Notes: generated from the sequence alone by a model not told the origin. Counted from the stretch's first letter, positions 27,376 through 36,945 are shown. The stretch: 64,000 bases of DNA from an uncultured Clostridia bacterium (GCA_934121885.1 CAKOVH010000006.1:1-64000), one strand, 5' to 3'. Translations and numbers: made by a program.

Positions 27376-27399
27376 AAATTACAAAAGGAGGAACTAAAC

Positions 27400-28167
27400 T
27401 TGAAAACAATACTAGAAGTAAAAAATGTTAGTAAAAAATATCAAGGTAAAAAAGAAGAAATTTTAGCACTTGAAAATGTAAACTTTACTGTTGGAGAAGG
27501 TGAATTTGTTTCCATTATTGGTCCTAGTGGTTGTGGAAAATCAACTCTTTTATCCATTATTGCAGGTTTAGAAAGTAAATCTAATGGCGAAATCTACATA
27601 GAAAACGAAAAAGTAGAAAACATCTCTTCAAAAATTGGCTATATGTTACAAAGAGATTGCCTTTTAGAATGGCGTACAATTCTAAGTAATGCAATGTTTG
27701 GATTAGAAGTAAAAGGATTAAATACCAAAGAAAACAAAGAATATGTTGAAGACTTATTAAAAAAATATAGTTTGTATGATTTTAAAGATAAGTATCCATC
27801 AGAGCTTTCAGGTGGTATGAGGCAAAGAGCTTCTTTAATAAGGACACTTGCAATAAAGCCCAAAATTCTTCTTTTAGATGAAGCTTTTTCAGCACTTGAT
27901 TATCAAACTAGAATTATGGTTACAAATGATATTTATTCTATTTTAAAAAAGGAAAACATAACAGCAATCATTGTTACTCACGATATATCAGAGGCAATCA
28001 GTATGTCCGATAGAGTATTAGTTCTAAGTAAGCGCCCCGGAACAATTAAGGATATACATGATATTGACTTTGAAATACCAAATAGAAACCCCCTAAATTG
28101 TAGAGAGAGTCCAAAATTTAGTACTTACTTTAATCTCTTATGGAGGGAGCTTGGTGTAAATGGATAA
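27400..28167 (+). CDS. ABC transporter ATP-binding protein, NitT/TauT type
   Basis: A 255-residue ATPase of the nitrate/sulfonate/taurine/pyrimidine-precursor importer branch. Walker A GPSGCGKST (about 44-52), Q-loop YMLQRDCLL, signature LSGGMRQRASLIRTL, Walker B ILLLDEAFSALD and the switch His in VTHD are all present. The start is a TTG at 27400 with AAAGGAGG eight bases upstream; there is no better ATG. It overlaps the permease gene by 8 bases. Confidence 0.93.
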   Translation: MKTILEVKNVSKKYQGKKEEILALENVNFTVGEGEFVSIIGPSGCGKSTLLSIIAGLESKSNGEIYIENEKVENISSKIGYMLQRDCLLEWRTILSNAMFGLEVKGLNTKENKEYVEDLLKKYSLYDFKDKYPSELSGGMRQRASLIRTLAIKPKILLLDEAFSALDYQTRIMVTNDIYSILKKENITAIIVTHDISEAISMSDRVLVLSKRPGTIKDIHDIDFEIPNRNPLNCRESPKFSTYFNLLWRELGVNG

Positions 28168-28969
28168 GAAAGAAATTTCGAAGGAACGAAAAAATTATTT
28201 AAAGAAGAAAAATCAAAAAAAAATCTCCATTTTATTAACGCAAATATTTATATTAGTTATATTTCTAGCTCTATGGGAGTTTTTAGCTAATAAAAAAATT
28301 ATAGATAGCTTTATCACCAGTCAACCTACTCGTATATTAAATACCTTTATAAACTTAAACTCTAACAATCTTTTAGATCATATTGGAGTTACTGTTTATG
28401 AAACAGTTTTAGGCTTTATGCTTGGCACTGTTTTAGGCATTTTTATAGCAATTATTTTATGGTGGTCAGACTTTTTGTCTAAAGTATCAGAACCATATCT
28501 AGTAGTTCTTAACAGTTTGCCTAAAGTCGCTCTTGGCCCAATAATTATTATATGGGTTGGAGCTGGAACCCCCGCTATAATTGTAATGGCCATAGCAATT
28601 TCATTAATTGTTACAATTTTAGAAAATTTAAATGGATTTTTAAAAACAGATAAAGAACTTATAAAAATGGCTCAAAGTTTCAAGGCAAGCAAATTTCAAA
28701 CTTTAACAAAAATTGTTATCCCCGCAAATTTGTCTACCTTTATTAATTCTTTGAAAGTAAATATTGGCCTTTCTCTTGTTGGTGTTATTTCCGGAGAATT
28801 TTTGGTTTCCAAGGCAGGTCTTGGATACTTAATAGTTTACGGAGGTCAAGTATTTAAATTAGATTTAGTAATGACTAGTGTAATTATATTAGGAATTGTT
28901 GCAGGTATCATGTATACAGCTGTTCTTCTTCTTGAAAAATTTATCCTAAATAGTAAAAAGTTCAAATAA
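28160..28969 (+). CDS. ABC transporter permease, NitT/TauT type
   Basis: A 269-residue inner-membrane permease with about six spans and the BPD_transp_1 coupling motif in the region of the sequence EPYLVVLNSLPKVALGPIIIIW and SFKASKFQTLTKIVIPANLSTF, which is typical of SsuC/TauC/ThiX-like permeases. The basic N-terminus (KKEISKERKNYLKKKNQKK) fixes the cytoplasmic side. It is coupled by overlap to the ATPase gene and lies 13 bases before the binding-protein gene. Confidence 0.93.
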   Translation: MDKKEISKERKNYLKKKNQKKISILLTQIFILVIFLALWEFLANKKIIDSFITSQPTRILNTFINLNSNNLLDHIGVTVYETVLGFMLGTVLGIFIAIILWWSDFLSKVSEPYLVVLNSLPKVALGPIIIIWVGAGTPAIIVMAIAISLIVTILENLNGFLKTDKELIKMAQSFKASKFQTLTKIVIPANLSTFINSLKVNIGLSLVGVISGEFLVSKAGLGYLIVYGGQVFKLDLVMTSVIILGIVAGIMYTAVLLLEKFILNSKKFK

Positions 28970-28982
28970 GGAGGACTTAAAA

Positions 28983-29993
28983 TTGAAAAAAACTATTTTA
29001 ATTATAATTAGTGTCCTTATCTTAATAAGCATTGTTGTTGGAATTGTAATATATAAAAATAATTCAAAACCAGACACAGGTCTAAATAAGATAAAAGTAA
29101 ATGAGGTAACTCGTTCTGTATTTTATGCTCCACAATATGTTGCAATAAGCGAAGGCTTTTTTGAAAAACATGGAATTGATATAGATCTTACCACAGGTCA
29201 AGGTGCAGATGCTGTTATGACAGCAGTTTTAGCTAACCAATGTGATATTGGATTTGCAGGTCCTGAAGCATCAATATATGTATATAATGAGGGAAAAGAA
29301 GATTATACTGAGGTATTTGCTCAATTAACTAAGAAAGATGGATCTTTTTTAATTTCAAAAACCAAAACTGACAATTTTAGCTGGCAAGACTTAAAAGGAA
29401 AAACTGTAATTCCTGGAAGAAAAGGTGGAGTTCCATACATGACACTAGAATATGTTTTAAAGAAAAATGGAATTGATCCACAAAAGGATTTAACATTAGA
29501 TGATAGTATAAAATTCGATTTAATGGCTGGCGCATTTGCTTCTGGTAATGCTGACTATGTAACTCTTTTTGAGCCAACTGCATCACTTACACAAAGCCAA
29601 AACAAAGGTTATATTGTAGCCTCTGTTGGAAAAGAAGCTGGCGAAATCCCTTATACTGCATATTTTGCGAAAAAAAGTTATATAAAAAATAACGAAAATA
29701 TAATTCAAAATTTCACAGATGCTATATATGAAGGTCAAAAATGGGTAAAAAGCCATTCTTCAAATGAAATTGCAAAATCAATCCAAAGCTTTTTCCCTAG
29801 CACAGATATAGACCAACTTACTGCAGCTATAAAAAGCTATCAAGACATTGATGCATGGAGCGATACTCCTATTTTAAAAGAAGAAGCATTTAATAGATTA
29901 CAAGAAGTTATGACAATGGCAGGTGAATTAAAAAATACAGTGCCATATGATAAAATCATTAATAACACATATGCTGAAAAAGCAATAAAATAG
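28983..29993 (+). CDS. ABC transporter substrate-binding protein, NMT1/SsuA-like
   Basis: A 336-residue extracytoplasmic binding protein: NEVTRSVFYAPQYVAISEGFFEKHGIDIDLTTGQGAD and CDIGFAGPEASIYVYN are the NMT1/SsuA-like lobes; the hydrophobic first 25 residues export it. There is no lipobox Cys, unlike most Gram-positive binding proteins, so it is probably held by an uncleaved N-terminal helix or released. Ligand could be a sulfonate, a thiamine precursor or another small organic acid; nothing nearby decides. TTG start with AAGGAGG upstream, as for the first gene of the operon. Confidence 0.88.
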   Translation: MKKTILIIISVLILISIVVGIVIYKNNSKPDTGLNKIKVNEVTRSVFYAPQYVAISEGFFEKHGIDIDLTTGQGADAVMTAVLANQCDIGFAGPEASIYVYNEGKEDYTEVFAQLTKKDGSFLISKTKTDNFSWQDLKGKTVIPGRKGGVPYMTLEYVLKKNGIDPQKDLTLDDSIKFDLMAGAFASGNADYVTLFEPTASLTQSQNKGYIVASVGKEAGEIPYTAYFAKKSYIKNNENIIQNFTDAIYEGQKWVKSHSSNEIAKSIQSFFPSTDIDQLTAAIKSYQDIDAWSDTPILKEEAFNRLQEVMTMAGELKNTVPYDKIINNTYAEKAIK

Positions 29994-29999
29994 ATAATT

Positions 30000-30086
30000 A
30001 AAAGGGTATTATAATTTAAAGAAAACCAAATTTATTAGGTTAAAACTTAATAAATATTTGGTACTTTAGCTAATACCCTTTTTTAT
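30000..30086. terminator. large structured terminator after the ABC importer operon
   Basis: Outer 12-base perfect arms (30000-30011 and 30071-30082) followed by Ts enclose an inner hairpin (arms from CCAAAT at 30026 and ATTTGG near 30056-30061). It sits between convergent genes and can serve both. Confidence 0.75.
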
Positions 30087-30090
30087 TCAT

Positions 30091-30939
30091 TTATATATTA
30101 AAAATTTTTTTTGCATTTTTGTATGTTTGTTCAGCTACCTCTTCCACGCTAATATTTCTAACCTTTGCAATTTTTTCTGCTATATAATAAACATTTTTAG
30201 AATCATTTCTTTTTCCCCTATTAGGTTCTGGAGATAAATATGGGCTATCAGTTTCGATTACCATTTTATCCATAGGCACCATATTTATTATTTCATCTGC
30301 ATTCTTTGAATTTTTAAATGTTACAGGTCCTGCAAATGAAATATAAAATCCTAGCTTTAGAGCCTCTTTTACAAGCTCTCTGTTTAAAGGACAACAATGA
30401 AAAATTCCGCATTTTCTTGCTTTTGTTTCATTTTTTAATATTTTTATAGTATCATCTACAGCTTCTCTTGTGTGTATAACAATAGGCAAATTTAAACTAT
30501 TTGCAAGTTCTATTTGCGACTTAAAAGCATATTTTTGTAACTCTTTATTTTCTTTATTCCAGTAATAATCAAGTCCTATTTCCCCAATAGCAACGATTTT
30601 TTTGCTCATATTTACAGTATTTGCTGTTTTTTTGTTTACGTTATCCACACTTTCCACATTACTTTGTCTGTAATAATCCACAATAGTTTTTCTTAATTCA
30701 TCAATTTGATTATCTATATTTTCTTTATTATCTGGAATGTCATTTGGAGATATTCCACATATTACATACATCCAATCATAAGATTTTGCAATCTCTAATG
30801 CTTTCTTTGATGACTCTAAGCTATACCCTGCATTCACAAGGTTTTCCACACCATATTCATAAACACTTTTTATGATTTCTTCCCTATCTTCATCAAATTT
30901 TTCATCATTATAATGTGCATGTGTATCAAATAATTTCAT
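30091..30939 (-). CDS. tatD: TatD family deoxyribonuclease
   Basis: A 282-residue metal-dependent hydrolase of the TatD family (DNase/3'-exonuclease, quality control). Metal ligands: DTHAHYN (His7, His9), IGEIGLDYYW with the Glu, PIVIHTREA, IFHCCPL and the late ETDSPYLSPEPNRGKRN. It carries about 20 extra polar residues near residue 95-110 (YYRQSNVESVDNVNKKTANT) relative to typical members. AAAGGAGAGG precedes the ATG; a small terminator-like hairpin (30965-30988) separates it from acpS. Confidence 0.94.
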   Translation of the reverse strand: MKLFDTHAHYNDEKFDEDREEIIKSVYEYGVENLVNAGYSLESSKKALEIAKSYDWMYVICGISPNDIPDNKENIDNQIDELRKTIVDYYRQSNVESVDNVNKKTANTVNMSKKIVAIGEIGLDYYWNKENKELQKYAFKSQIELANSLNLPIVIHTREAVDDTIKILKNETKARKCGIFHCCPLNRELVKEALKLGFYISFAGPVTFKNSKNADEIINMVPMDKMVIETDSPYLSPEPNRGKRNDSKNVYYIAEKIAKVRNISVEEVAEQTYKNAKKIFNI

Positions 30940-30964
30940 TTAAACCCTCTCCTTTAAAATAAAT

Positions 30965-30988
30965 AAAACTAGCCTAAAAACTAGTTTT
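30965..30988 (-). terminator. terminator-like hairpin after acpS
   Basis: Arms AAAACTAG (30965-30972) and CTAGTTTT (30981-30988), followed on the minus strand by a T-rich run. Short stem; it may be leaky, letting tatD be read from upstream. Confidence 0.6.
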
Positions 30989-31000
30989 ATTTTAATATAT

Positions 31001-31390
31001 CTAATTTAGAATGACAACTACACTTGCAACTGCAAATTCAGCTATATGTGACAAACTTATATCTATGCTTTCAATATTTTTTGATATATTTAAAGATTTA
31101 AGTAAATCCATATTAACTTTTGGTCTTCCAGATTCCTCACTTATTACTTCTATTTGTTTCCACACTAGGTCGTCTCTAGATTTAATCTCATTCGATAATG
31201 CTTTAAATACAGCCTCTTTTGCTGCAAACCTAGCAGCAAAATGTTGGTATTTCATTTTTTTTGATTTATTGCAATAATCAATTTCATTTTCCGTAAAAAT
31301 TCTATTCAAAAAGTTATCTCCTAAATTATTTATTGCATCTTCAACTCTGCTAACCTCAATTATATCAATTCCAGTTAAAGCCTTAGCCAT
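31001..31390 (-). CDS. acpS: holo-[acyl-carrier-protein] synthase
   Basis: A 129-residue phosphopantetheinyl transferase that loads ACP with the 4'-phosphopantetheine arm. The family motifs GIDIIEVSRVE (Asp9) and FAARFAAKEAVFKAL (Glu59 region) and the C-terminal ISLSHIAEFAVASVVV are intact. It starts four bases after the stop of the unknown gene at 31395-32642, so the two are cotranscribed. Confidence 0.95.
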   Translation of the reverse strand: MAKALTGIDIIEVSRVEDAINNLGDNFLNRIFTENEIDYCNKSKKMKYQHFAARFAAKEAVFKALSNEIKSRDDLVWKQIEVISEESGRPKVNMDLLKSLNISKNIESIDISLSHIAEFAVASVVVILN

Positions 31391-31394
31391 TAAT

Positions 31395-32642
31395 TTACAC
31401 TACCCTTCCTAGTAACAAAATTAAGTTAATTACACATATAACAATAACCATAACCATTGCTATACCAAGTTTTCCATTTTTATTAGAAGTTTCTTCAATA
31501 TTGTACCTTTTATATAATATATCATATTTATTTTTCAATCTAAGAAATATATCTTGAATATTTAAGTCTTCTTCCCACATTTTGCATAGCATATTTCCTG
31601 TTTCATCATCTGTAATTTCTTGTATCCATAGATTTTTTGTAAAATCTAAGAAGCATTTTTCAACTTTTTTAAAATTATTTTGGCTATTAAAATCACTACT
31701 TATTTTTTTTAGTAAGAACTTTTTATACAATTCTAAAATATATGTGTATAAATATTCACTTTGAAATTTTTGCTGAGCAAAAGTATAATTCGCAGGGTTA
31801 ATATCTGATGTAAGAAGTACTGTTCCTGCATTTGAAATTCCATAGTGAACATATTTATTTTCATATAGTTCTTTCTTTGTAAGTTTTGATGTTGTAATAT
31901 CAGAACCTTGTTTGTTTGCAGGATAAAACATACGATACTTATCAAATAAATTATTTATAGATGACTCATCTGTTTCATCATTCCAATTTATTTGATCTAA
32001 ACAACAATATGAATATGCTATCATTTTTTCATCATTCCAATTATGACTTTTAGCTTGGTATGTATAACCTGTTATTTCTTTAATTAATCCATTAATTTCT
32101 TTTACATCCTTAAACATGTCTGATTGCAGACGTATTTTTTCATATTCTTTAAGTTCATATGTTTTTGAATGTATTTCTCTAAATTTATAATTAAAATTTA
32201 ATACATCTGAAAAGCTTTTATTATCTAACAATTCAGTTTTAAATATTAAGAAACATATGCCTGTTTTAAAGCAAACTATTTTTATTTTTTGTATGTCAAA
32301 AAATATTCCATTTTTCTCACCAATTTTTCCTTGCAGTTCTTTTGAAAGTTCATAATTAAATACATTACACTCGTGCTCTGCAAGCTGTGTTGCTTTTAAG
32401 GCTGTATCCATACTATCTAAACTTCTTATTCCTTTTTTATCAAGATTAAACGTCCAGAATAAATATTCTCTTATATCTTCAAAAAAATATTGGTATAAAT
32501 GCAAATCTTTTTCTTTTTCAAAAATTCTTAATTTGCAGTTTTTATTTTTCAATAATTTTTGCATATATTTGCTATATTTGTTACTATCAATTACATAAGG
32601 ATAAATAAAATATGTATATTGATACTTCGTCATTAGTTCCAC
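31395..32642 (-). CDS. unknown protein with a C-terminal membrane anchor
   Basis: I do not recognise this 415-residue protein. It is hydrophilic throughout except for one span at the extreme C-terminus (KLGIAMVMVIVICVINLILLL), so it would be a tail-anchored cytoplasmic protein. The middle is rich in aromatic and charged residues; a helical region (LYTYILELYKKFLLKKISSDF, then KVEKCFLDFTKNLWIQEIT) precedes the anchor, a layout with some likeness to CorA-type helices but without a GMN motif. Start: GTG at 32642, seven bases after GGGAGG; an ATG three codons later is possible. Cotranscribed with acpS from the promoter at 32666-32694. Confidence 0.7.
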   Translation of the reverse strand: MELMTKYQYTYFIYPYVIDSNKYSKYMQKLLKNKNCKLRIFEKEKDLHLYQYFFEDIREYLFWTFNLDKKGIRSLDSMDTALKATQLAEHECNVFNYELSKELQGKIGEKNGIFFDIQKIKIVCFKTGICFLIFKTELLDNKSFSDVLNFNYKFREIHSKTYELKEYEKIRLQSDMFKDVKEINGLIKEITGYTYQAKSHNWNDEKMIAYSYCCLDQINWNDETDESSINNLFDKYRMFYPANKQGSDITTSKLTKKELYENKYVHYGISNAGTVLLTSDINPANYTFAQQKFQSEYLYTYILELYKKFLLKKISSDFNSQNNFKKVEKCFLDFTKNLWIQEITDDETGNMLCKMWEEDLNIQDIFLRLKNKYDILYKRYNIEETSNKNGKLGIAMVMVIVICVINLILLLGRVV

Positions 32643-32665
32643 TTTTGTACCTCCCAATTTTCTTT

Positions 32666-32694
32666 ATCATACAATAAATCTTATTATTTTACAA
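32666..32694 (-). promoter_or_regulatory. SigA promoter of the unknown gene-acpS operon
   Basis: Minus strand TTGTAA (32689-32694), 17-base spacer, TATGAT (32666-32671). Confidence 0.6.
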
Positions 32695-32713
32695 TATTTT
32701 TAACAAATAAATT

Positions 32714-32739
32714 AGGCACAGATTTAATAATCCATGCCT
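32714..32739 (-). terminator. terminator of the WG-repeat gene
   Basis: Eleven-base arms (32714-32724 and 32729-32739) with two G-U pairs in the minus-strand RNA and a 4-base loop; only a modest T-rich tract follows. Confidence 0.55.
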
Positions 32740-32747
32740 TCTACTTA

Positions 32748-34271
32748 TTATTTATCAGTAAAATAGTATAAGTTTAAATCTTCACCTAGATGCCATTTTC
32801 CAATAAACTCAACTAATACATTTTTTTCTAATTGATATGATGGTGCCATCTTTACTTTTCCTGCTGAATCAACACATCCCCATAGTCCGTCTTTCTTAAT
32901 ACTTGCATATCCGAACTCATTTTGCTCACTTGCATCATCATATATGTAATCTACAATCACAATCCCATTTTTATCTACAAATCCATATTTTCCATCTTTT
33001 TTTGATAAGAAAATTGTATTGTCTTTTAATACCTCTTTTGATTGTTTCTCTTCAAATTTAAAATTGTAATATTTATAATTATCTTCAACTCTTACAATCA
33101 TATAACCTTCATCTGTATTAATGTTTGAAACAATTCCTGTAAGTCTTACATTTAAATCTGTATCTAATAAATCAGATGTATAATCTGCATTTGTTGCCTC
33201 ATAAAAGTTTACTGCTTCTCTATATATTAAATCAGAATATTTAGGTTCTAAAAGCACTGTTCCTTCCTTGCTCATAATTCCATACTTATTATCAAGTTTT
33301 ACAATATAGTTTGACCCTGTTGCATATTTTATATCTTGATATTTTATATCGATTGAAACATTATTTTCATCTATAGTTGTTAATCCATATTTTCCAGATT
33401 TTTTTACTATTGCATATTCATTGTTAATATCTATAATATCGTCATATGTTCCATCTAAGAATTTATCCCCAGTAGAGTCAATAATTTTCCACTTTCCACT
33501 TTCTTTTACAACATAATAGTTTCCGTTTCCGTAAATTGATTTAACGTCATCATATTTAACCTCTACAACTTCTTTTTTGTTCCATGCTATAACACCATAT
33601 TTATTTTTATCATTTTGTACAATATAGCCATTTTCGTATTTATCTGAAATTGCCTTTATATTTTTATATTGATTTTCAATTAACACTGCGCCAGTATTAT
33701 CTATAAGTCCAAGTTTACTATCTTTACTTGTAATTAGACTGTTTGTTGTTCCTTTTAATGCTGTAATAGAATCATAATCACATGGAACTATGTTATTTCC
33801 CTTAAAATCAATAATTCCATATTTACCATCTTTTTTTACTTTTAATATACCTGTTTCGTACCAAAGAACATTATCAGTATCATAATTTTCAATGGCTTCA
33901 ACAGTATCATATCCTTGTAGGATTTCTTCATTTTTTTCATTTAATACCTTTGTTTTATATGTATTATTTGTATAATCTACATCATATGTACATATAAATA
34001 TTCCTTTAGTTGTATCTGGAATAACAATAGCCTCATCATAGCTAGGTGTAATTACAACATTTCCTTTCGAATCTATTACTCCCCATTTATCATTTGAATA
34101 CACTGCAAAATATTTCTGTGCAACAGCTTTTTCTACTATTTTACCACTTGATGACATAAGTTTTTTTATACCTATTACAAACATAATAATTACTGCAATT
34201 GCAATTATAACAGCAAATACTTTTTTCATGTTTAGCTTTTGTTCACCATCATACCTTTTTCCTCTACTCAT
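32748..34271 (-). CDS. membrane-anchored WG-repeat protein
   Basis: A 507-residue protein with an N-terminal membrane span (about 16-36) and a large exterior part made of WG repeats. Repeat units such as KWGVIDSKGNVVITPSYDE, KYGIIDFKGNNIVPCDYDS, KLGLIDNTGAVLIENQYKN and KYGFVDKNGIVIVDYIYDD recur about every 45-50 residues, suggesting a beta-propeller-like structure. WG proteins are common in Clostridia and Bacteroidetes and their binding partners are mostly unknown. GGAGG lies 12 bases before the ATG. It lies downstream of spoIIE on the same strand, separated by a terminator. Confidence 0.88.
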   Translation of the reverse strand: MSRGKRYDGEQKLNMKKVFAVIIAIAVIIMFVIGIKKLMSSSGKIVEKAVAQKYFAVYSNDKWGVIDSKGNVVITPSYDEAIVIPDTTKGIFICTYDVDYTNNTYKTKVLNEKNEEILQGYDTVEAIENYDTDNVLWYETGILKVKKDGKYGIIDFKGNNIVPCDYDSITALKGTTNSLITSKDSKLGLIDNTGAVLIENQYKNIKAISDKYENGYIVQNDKNKYGVIAWNKKEVVEVKYDDVKSIYGNGNYYVVKESGKWKIIDSTGDKFLDGTYDDIIDINNEYAIVKKSGKYGLTTIDENNVSIDIKYQDIKYATGSNYIVKLDNKYGIMSKEGTVLLEPKYSDLIYREAVNFYEATNADYTSDLLDTDLNVRLTGIVSNINTDEGYMIVRVEDNYKYYNFKFEEKQSKEVLKDNTIFLSKKDGKYGFVDKNGIVIVDYIYDDASEQNEFGYASIKKDGLWGCVDSAGKVKMAPSYQLEKNVLVEFIGKWHLGEDLNLYYFTDK

Positions 34272-34320
34272 ATTTTACACTTACCTCCGTAGATTATATT
34301 CCTATATACTATATCATATA

Positions 34321-34349
34321 TACCTATAAAATTACAAGTTTTTTGTCAA
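34321..34349 (-). promoter_or_regulatory. candidate promoter of the WG-repeat gene
   Basis: Minus strand perfect -35 TTGACA (34344-34349), 17-base spacer, but a poor -10 TAGGTA (34321-34326). It could need an activator. Confidence 0.4.
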
Positions 34350-34357
34350 TTTATACA

Positions 34358-34395
34358 ACAAAAAGACGTAAAATATTACTTACATTTTACGCCTT
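34358..34395 (-). terminator. intrinsic terminator of spoIIE
   Basis: Twelve-base arms (34363-34374 and 34384-34395, one G-U pair in the RNA) followed by TTTTTG on the minus strand, just past the stop codon. Confidence 0.85.
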
Positions 34396-34404
34396 TATCC
34401 ATAT

Positions 34405-36894
34405 TTACTTTTTAGTAACTTTAGCAACCATAACTGTCATATCGTCTTTTTGCTTTCCAAAGTCATTATCGATTGCTTCATTCATAATAATATCTGCAAT
34501 CTTTTGTGCATCATCTGTTTCAATATCTTCTAATAAATATTTAACCCATAACTGTTTATTTAAATATTCTTTGTTAGAATCTATAATACCATCACTACAC
34601 ATAACTAAAATATCGCCATTTTGTAAATCATAATCATATACCACTAGGTCTGCCTGATCTAATATTCCAGCTGGCAATGTAATTGATTTTAACAATTGTA
34701 CCTCTCCATTTCTTTTTACGAAGGTTGGACAAGCACTATTTTTTATAAATTCCATATTACCACTAAACAAATCTAATATTTGTATATCAAGTGTTGCATA
34801 CATATCTTCACTTGTATTTGCTGATAATGTAGAGTTAATTAATTTTAATGAAACATCTTTTTCAAATCCTGCGGATAATAGTCTTTCAAGCATTTTTATG
34901 GCTATTTTACTACTTTTCATTGCTTCTGGTCCAGAACCCATCCCATCACTAATTGCCATTAAATATTTACCATCATCTAATTTTAAATTTAAGCATGTAT
35001 CTCCTGAAACTGGTGAACCTGCTTTTGTTGACTTAGACATTCCAACTTGTACTTTATATTTATCATCTGATAAATATGAAAATTTACATTGTTCTTTTTG
35101 GTTTCGTAATCCACATTCTTCACTTTGTATAATCATTTTATCGTCAATTACTTTACTTACAATTTTGCCAATCTTTTTGATATCGCATTCTGTACCATCT
35201 GTACTTTCACAAGTATTAGTATACACAGTAACTGCATACCTTCCTGAACTTGACTTCTTTATTGCTATATCTTGTATAGTAATTTCCTTTTGCTCAAGCA
35301 GTCTTTTTATTTCCTCTTTTTGCTTTGCAAAAATATCCTCATCTTTTTGTTTAATATCTTCAGCCATTTTTGATATTGCCTCAGATACACCCTTTAATTG
35401 AGATGATACATTTTTCTTGCTTTCATCCATTTTCTTTTTCCATATGAAATTTATTTTACTCATACGATAAGAATAATTAAGAATTTTAACAATTTTATAC
35501 ACATCTTCTTTTGCTTTTTCATTTGTATCTTCAAATCCAACAATATAATTATTATGTTTTTCCAAAATTTTAATTAAATCTTTTTCAGTAATAATATCAT
35601 TTTCAAGTAAACAATTAAATATATCCTTTACCATATCATCATCTGGATAATACATTGTTTCATAAAGCATATTATCTTCTAAGCCATTTAAATACTGTCT
35701 AAATTCTTCAGTAAATATTTCTATATTTGATTTTTCTTGCTGTTTTAATTCATCTTCTGAAAGTATTGTAGCTGCTGCCTCTTGGTAGCTTTCCGCCATA
35801 TCAAATATTGTTTCTGACATACTATTTAATTTATATATTGTATCTTTATTTTCTTCTAAACTTCTTCCTGTTGTTTCTGGAAGTAATTTAGTTTTACCAA
35901 ATAAATCTTCAATATTAATTTTTATATTTTTAGGAATAGCAATCAATCCAAGTGATGCAATTAATATTTCCTGAAACATAATTAAAGGAACTGTATTTCC
36001 ATTTGATGCATATGCAATAACTATATTTCCAATTATAAATCCAACAATTACACCTATTCTTCCGAACTTATTTAATAGTCCTGATATCATTCCAGATACA
36101 GCATAAACAGCAATCATTATAGGTTCAGAACCACCTATAATACCTAAAACAACGCCAATTGTTATTCCACCTGTAGCTCCAACTAAGATTCCGTTTTTCC
36201 ATCCTAATACTAGAACTATTAAAATACTAAGTATATTCTTAACTGAAAATCCCCATATATTAAAATCGCCAAATGAAGAAATTGCAATGGTTAAAAGTAG
36301 GCTTGTTCCCATTACTTCTTCAATTGTGAAAGCTTTTTTATCTCCAAACTCTTTTATCATTTTTATGGAATTAGCAAATATTTTGTAAAATATATATGTT
36401 GTCATTCCAAGCATTACACCTGTTAATAAATCAAATACATAAAATGTTCTAAAAAATAATGGCACAACTTGTACAATAACTACTGCAAAAAATAATTGTC
36501 CGCCAACTCTTCTCATTTCGTTTGTATCATTTTGAAGTCTTGGTCTAATAATAAGTACTAAAATAAAGAAAACAAGTGAAGTTGCTATATATGTTATAAG
36601 ACTATTAGTGCCAAACTTTATAAATGTACCTATTAACGATAATACATACATAATTCCTATAGCTTGTCCATTACTAAATGCTGCTGCAAGAAGAGCAAGT
36701 CCAAATGGTACAATTGAAAATATTAAGTTATTAGAACTTAAGCCCACCATAGAAACCATAAAGCTAATTATATATAGTGCAATATTTTGTTTATCAAATA
36801 GTCTTTTTATAATTTCTTTAACATTTTGTTTTTTGTTTGGCTTAACATCCTCATTTAATTCTTCTGAAAAATCTCTTGATATATTTTGAAACAT
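34405..36894 (-). CDS. spoIIE: stage II sporulation protein E (PP2C-type phosphatase)
   Basis: An 829-residue SpoIIE with the three expected parts: an N-terminal block of about ten membrane spans (to residue 320), a central regulatory region with helices (to about 590), and a C-terminal PP2C phosphatase with DGKYLMAISDGMGSGPEAMKSS, STLSANTSEDMYATLDI, AGILDQADLV and DILVMCSDGIIDSN. In B. subtilis it dephosphorylates SpoIIAA to switch on SigF in the forespore and also acts at the polar septum. The ATG at 36894 has AGGTGG five bases upstream; extra upstream codons in the open frame cover its promoter region. It shows that the organism can sporulate. Confidence 0.97.
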   Translation of the reverse strand: MFQNISRDFSEELNEDVKPNKKQNVKEIIKRLFDKQNIALYIISFMVSMVGLSSNNLIFSIVPFGLALLAAAFSNGQAIGIMYVLSLIGTFIKFGTNSLITYIATSLVFFILVLIIRPRLQNDTNEMRRVGGQLFFAVVIVQVVPLFFRTFYVFDLLTGVMLGMTTYIFYKIFANSIKMIKEFGDKKAFTIEEVMGTSLLLTIAISSFGDFNIWGFSVKNILSILIVLVLGWKNGILVGATGGITIGVVLGIIGGSEPIMIAVYAVSGMISGLLNKFGRIGVIVGFIIGNIVIAYASNGNTVPLIMFQEILIASLGLIAIPKNIKINIEDLFGKTKLLPETTGRSLEENKDTIYKLNSMSETIFDMAESYQEAAATILSEDELKQQEKSNIEIFTEEFRQYLNGLEDNMLYETMYYPDDDMVKDIFNCLLENDIITEKDLIKILEKHNNYIVGFEDTNEKAKEDVYKIVKILNYSYRMSKINFIWKKKMDESKKNVSSQLKGVSEAISKMAEDIKQKDEDIFAKQKEEIKRLLEQKEITIQDIAIKKSSSGRYAVTVYTNTCESTDGTECDIKKIGKIVSKVIDDKMIIQSEECGLRNQKEQCKFSYLSDDKYKVQVGMSKSTKAGSPVSGDTCLNLKLDDGKYLMAISDGMGSGPEAMKSSKIAIKMLERLLSAGFEKDVSLKLINSTLSANTSEDMYATLDIQILDLFSGNMEFIKNSACPTFVKRNGEVQLLKSITLPAGILDQADLVVYDYDLQNGDILVMCSDGIIDSNKEYLNKQLWVKYLLEDIETDDAQKIADIIMNEAIDNDFGKQKDDMTVMVAKVTKK

Positions 36895-36945
36895 CCTTAC
36901 CACCTCTACTTTTTTATTTACGCATACTATTTTTATTGCTTGTAC

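Noticed and set aside
27339..27400. TPP or other riboswitch before the ABC importer
   Set aside because: The gap of about 60 bases is too short and shows no riboswitch stems.
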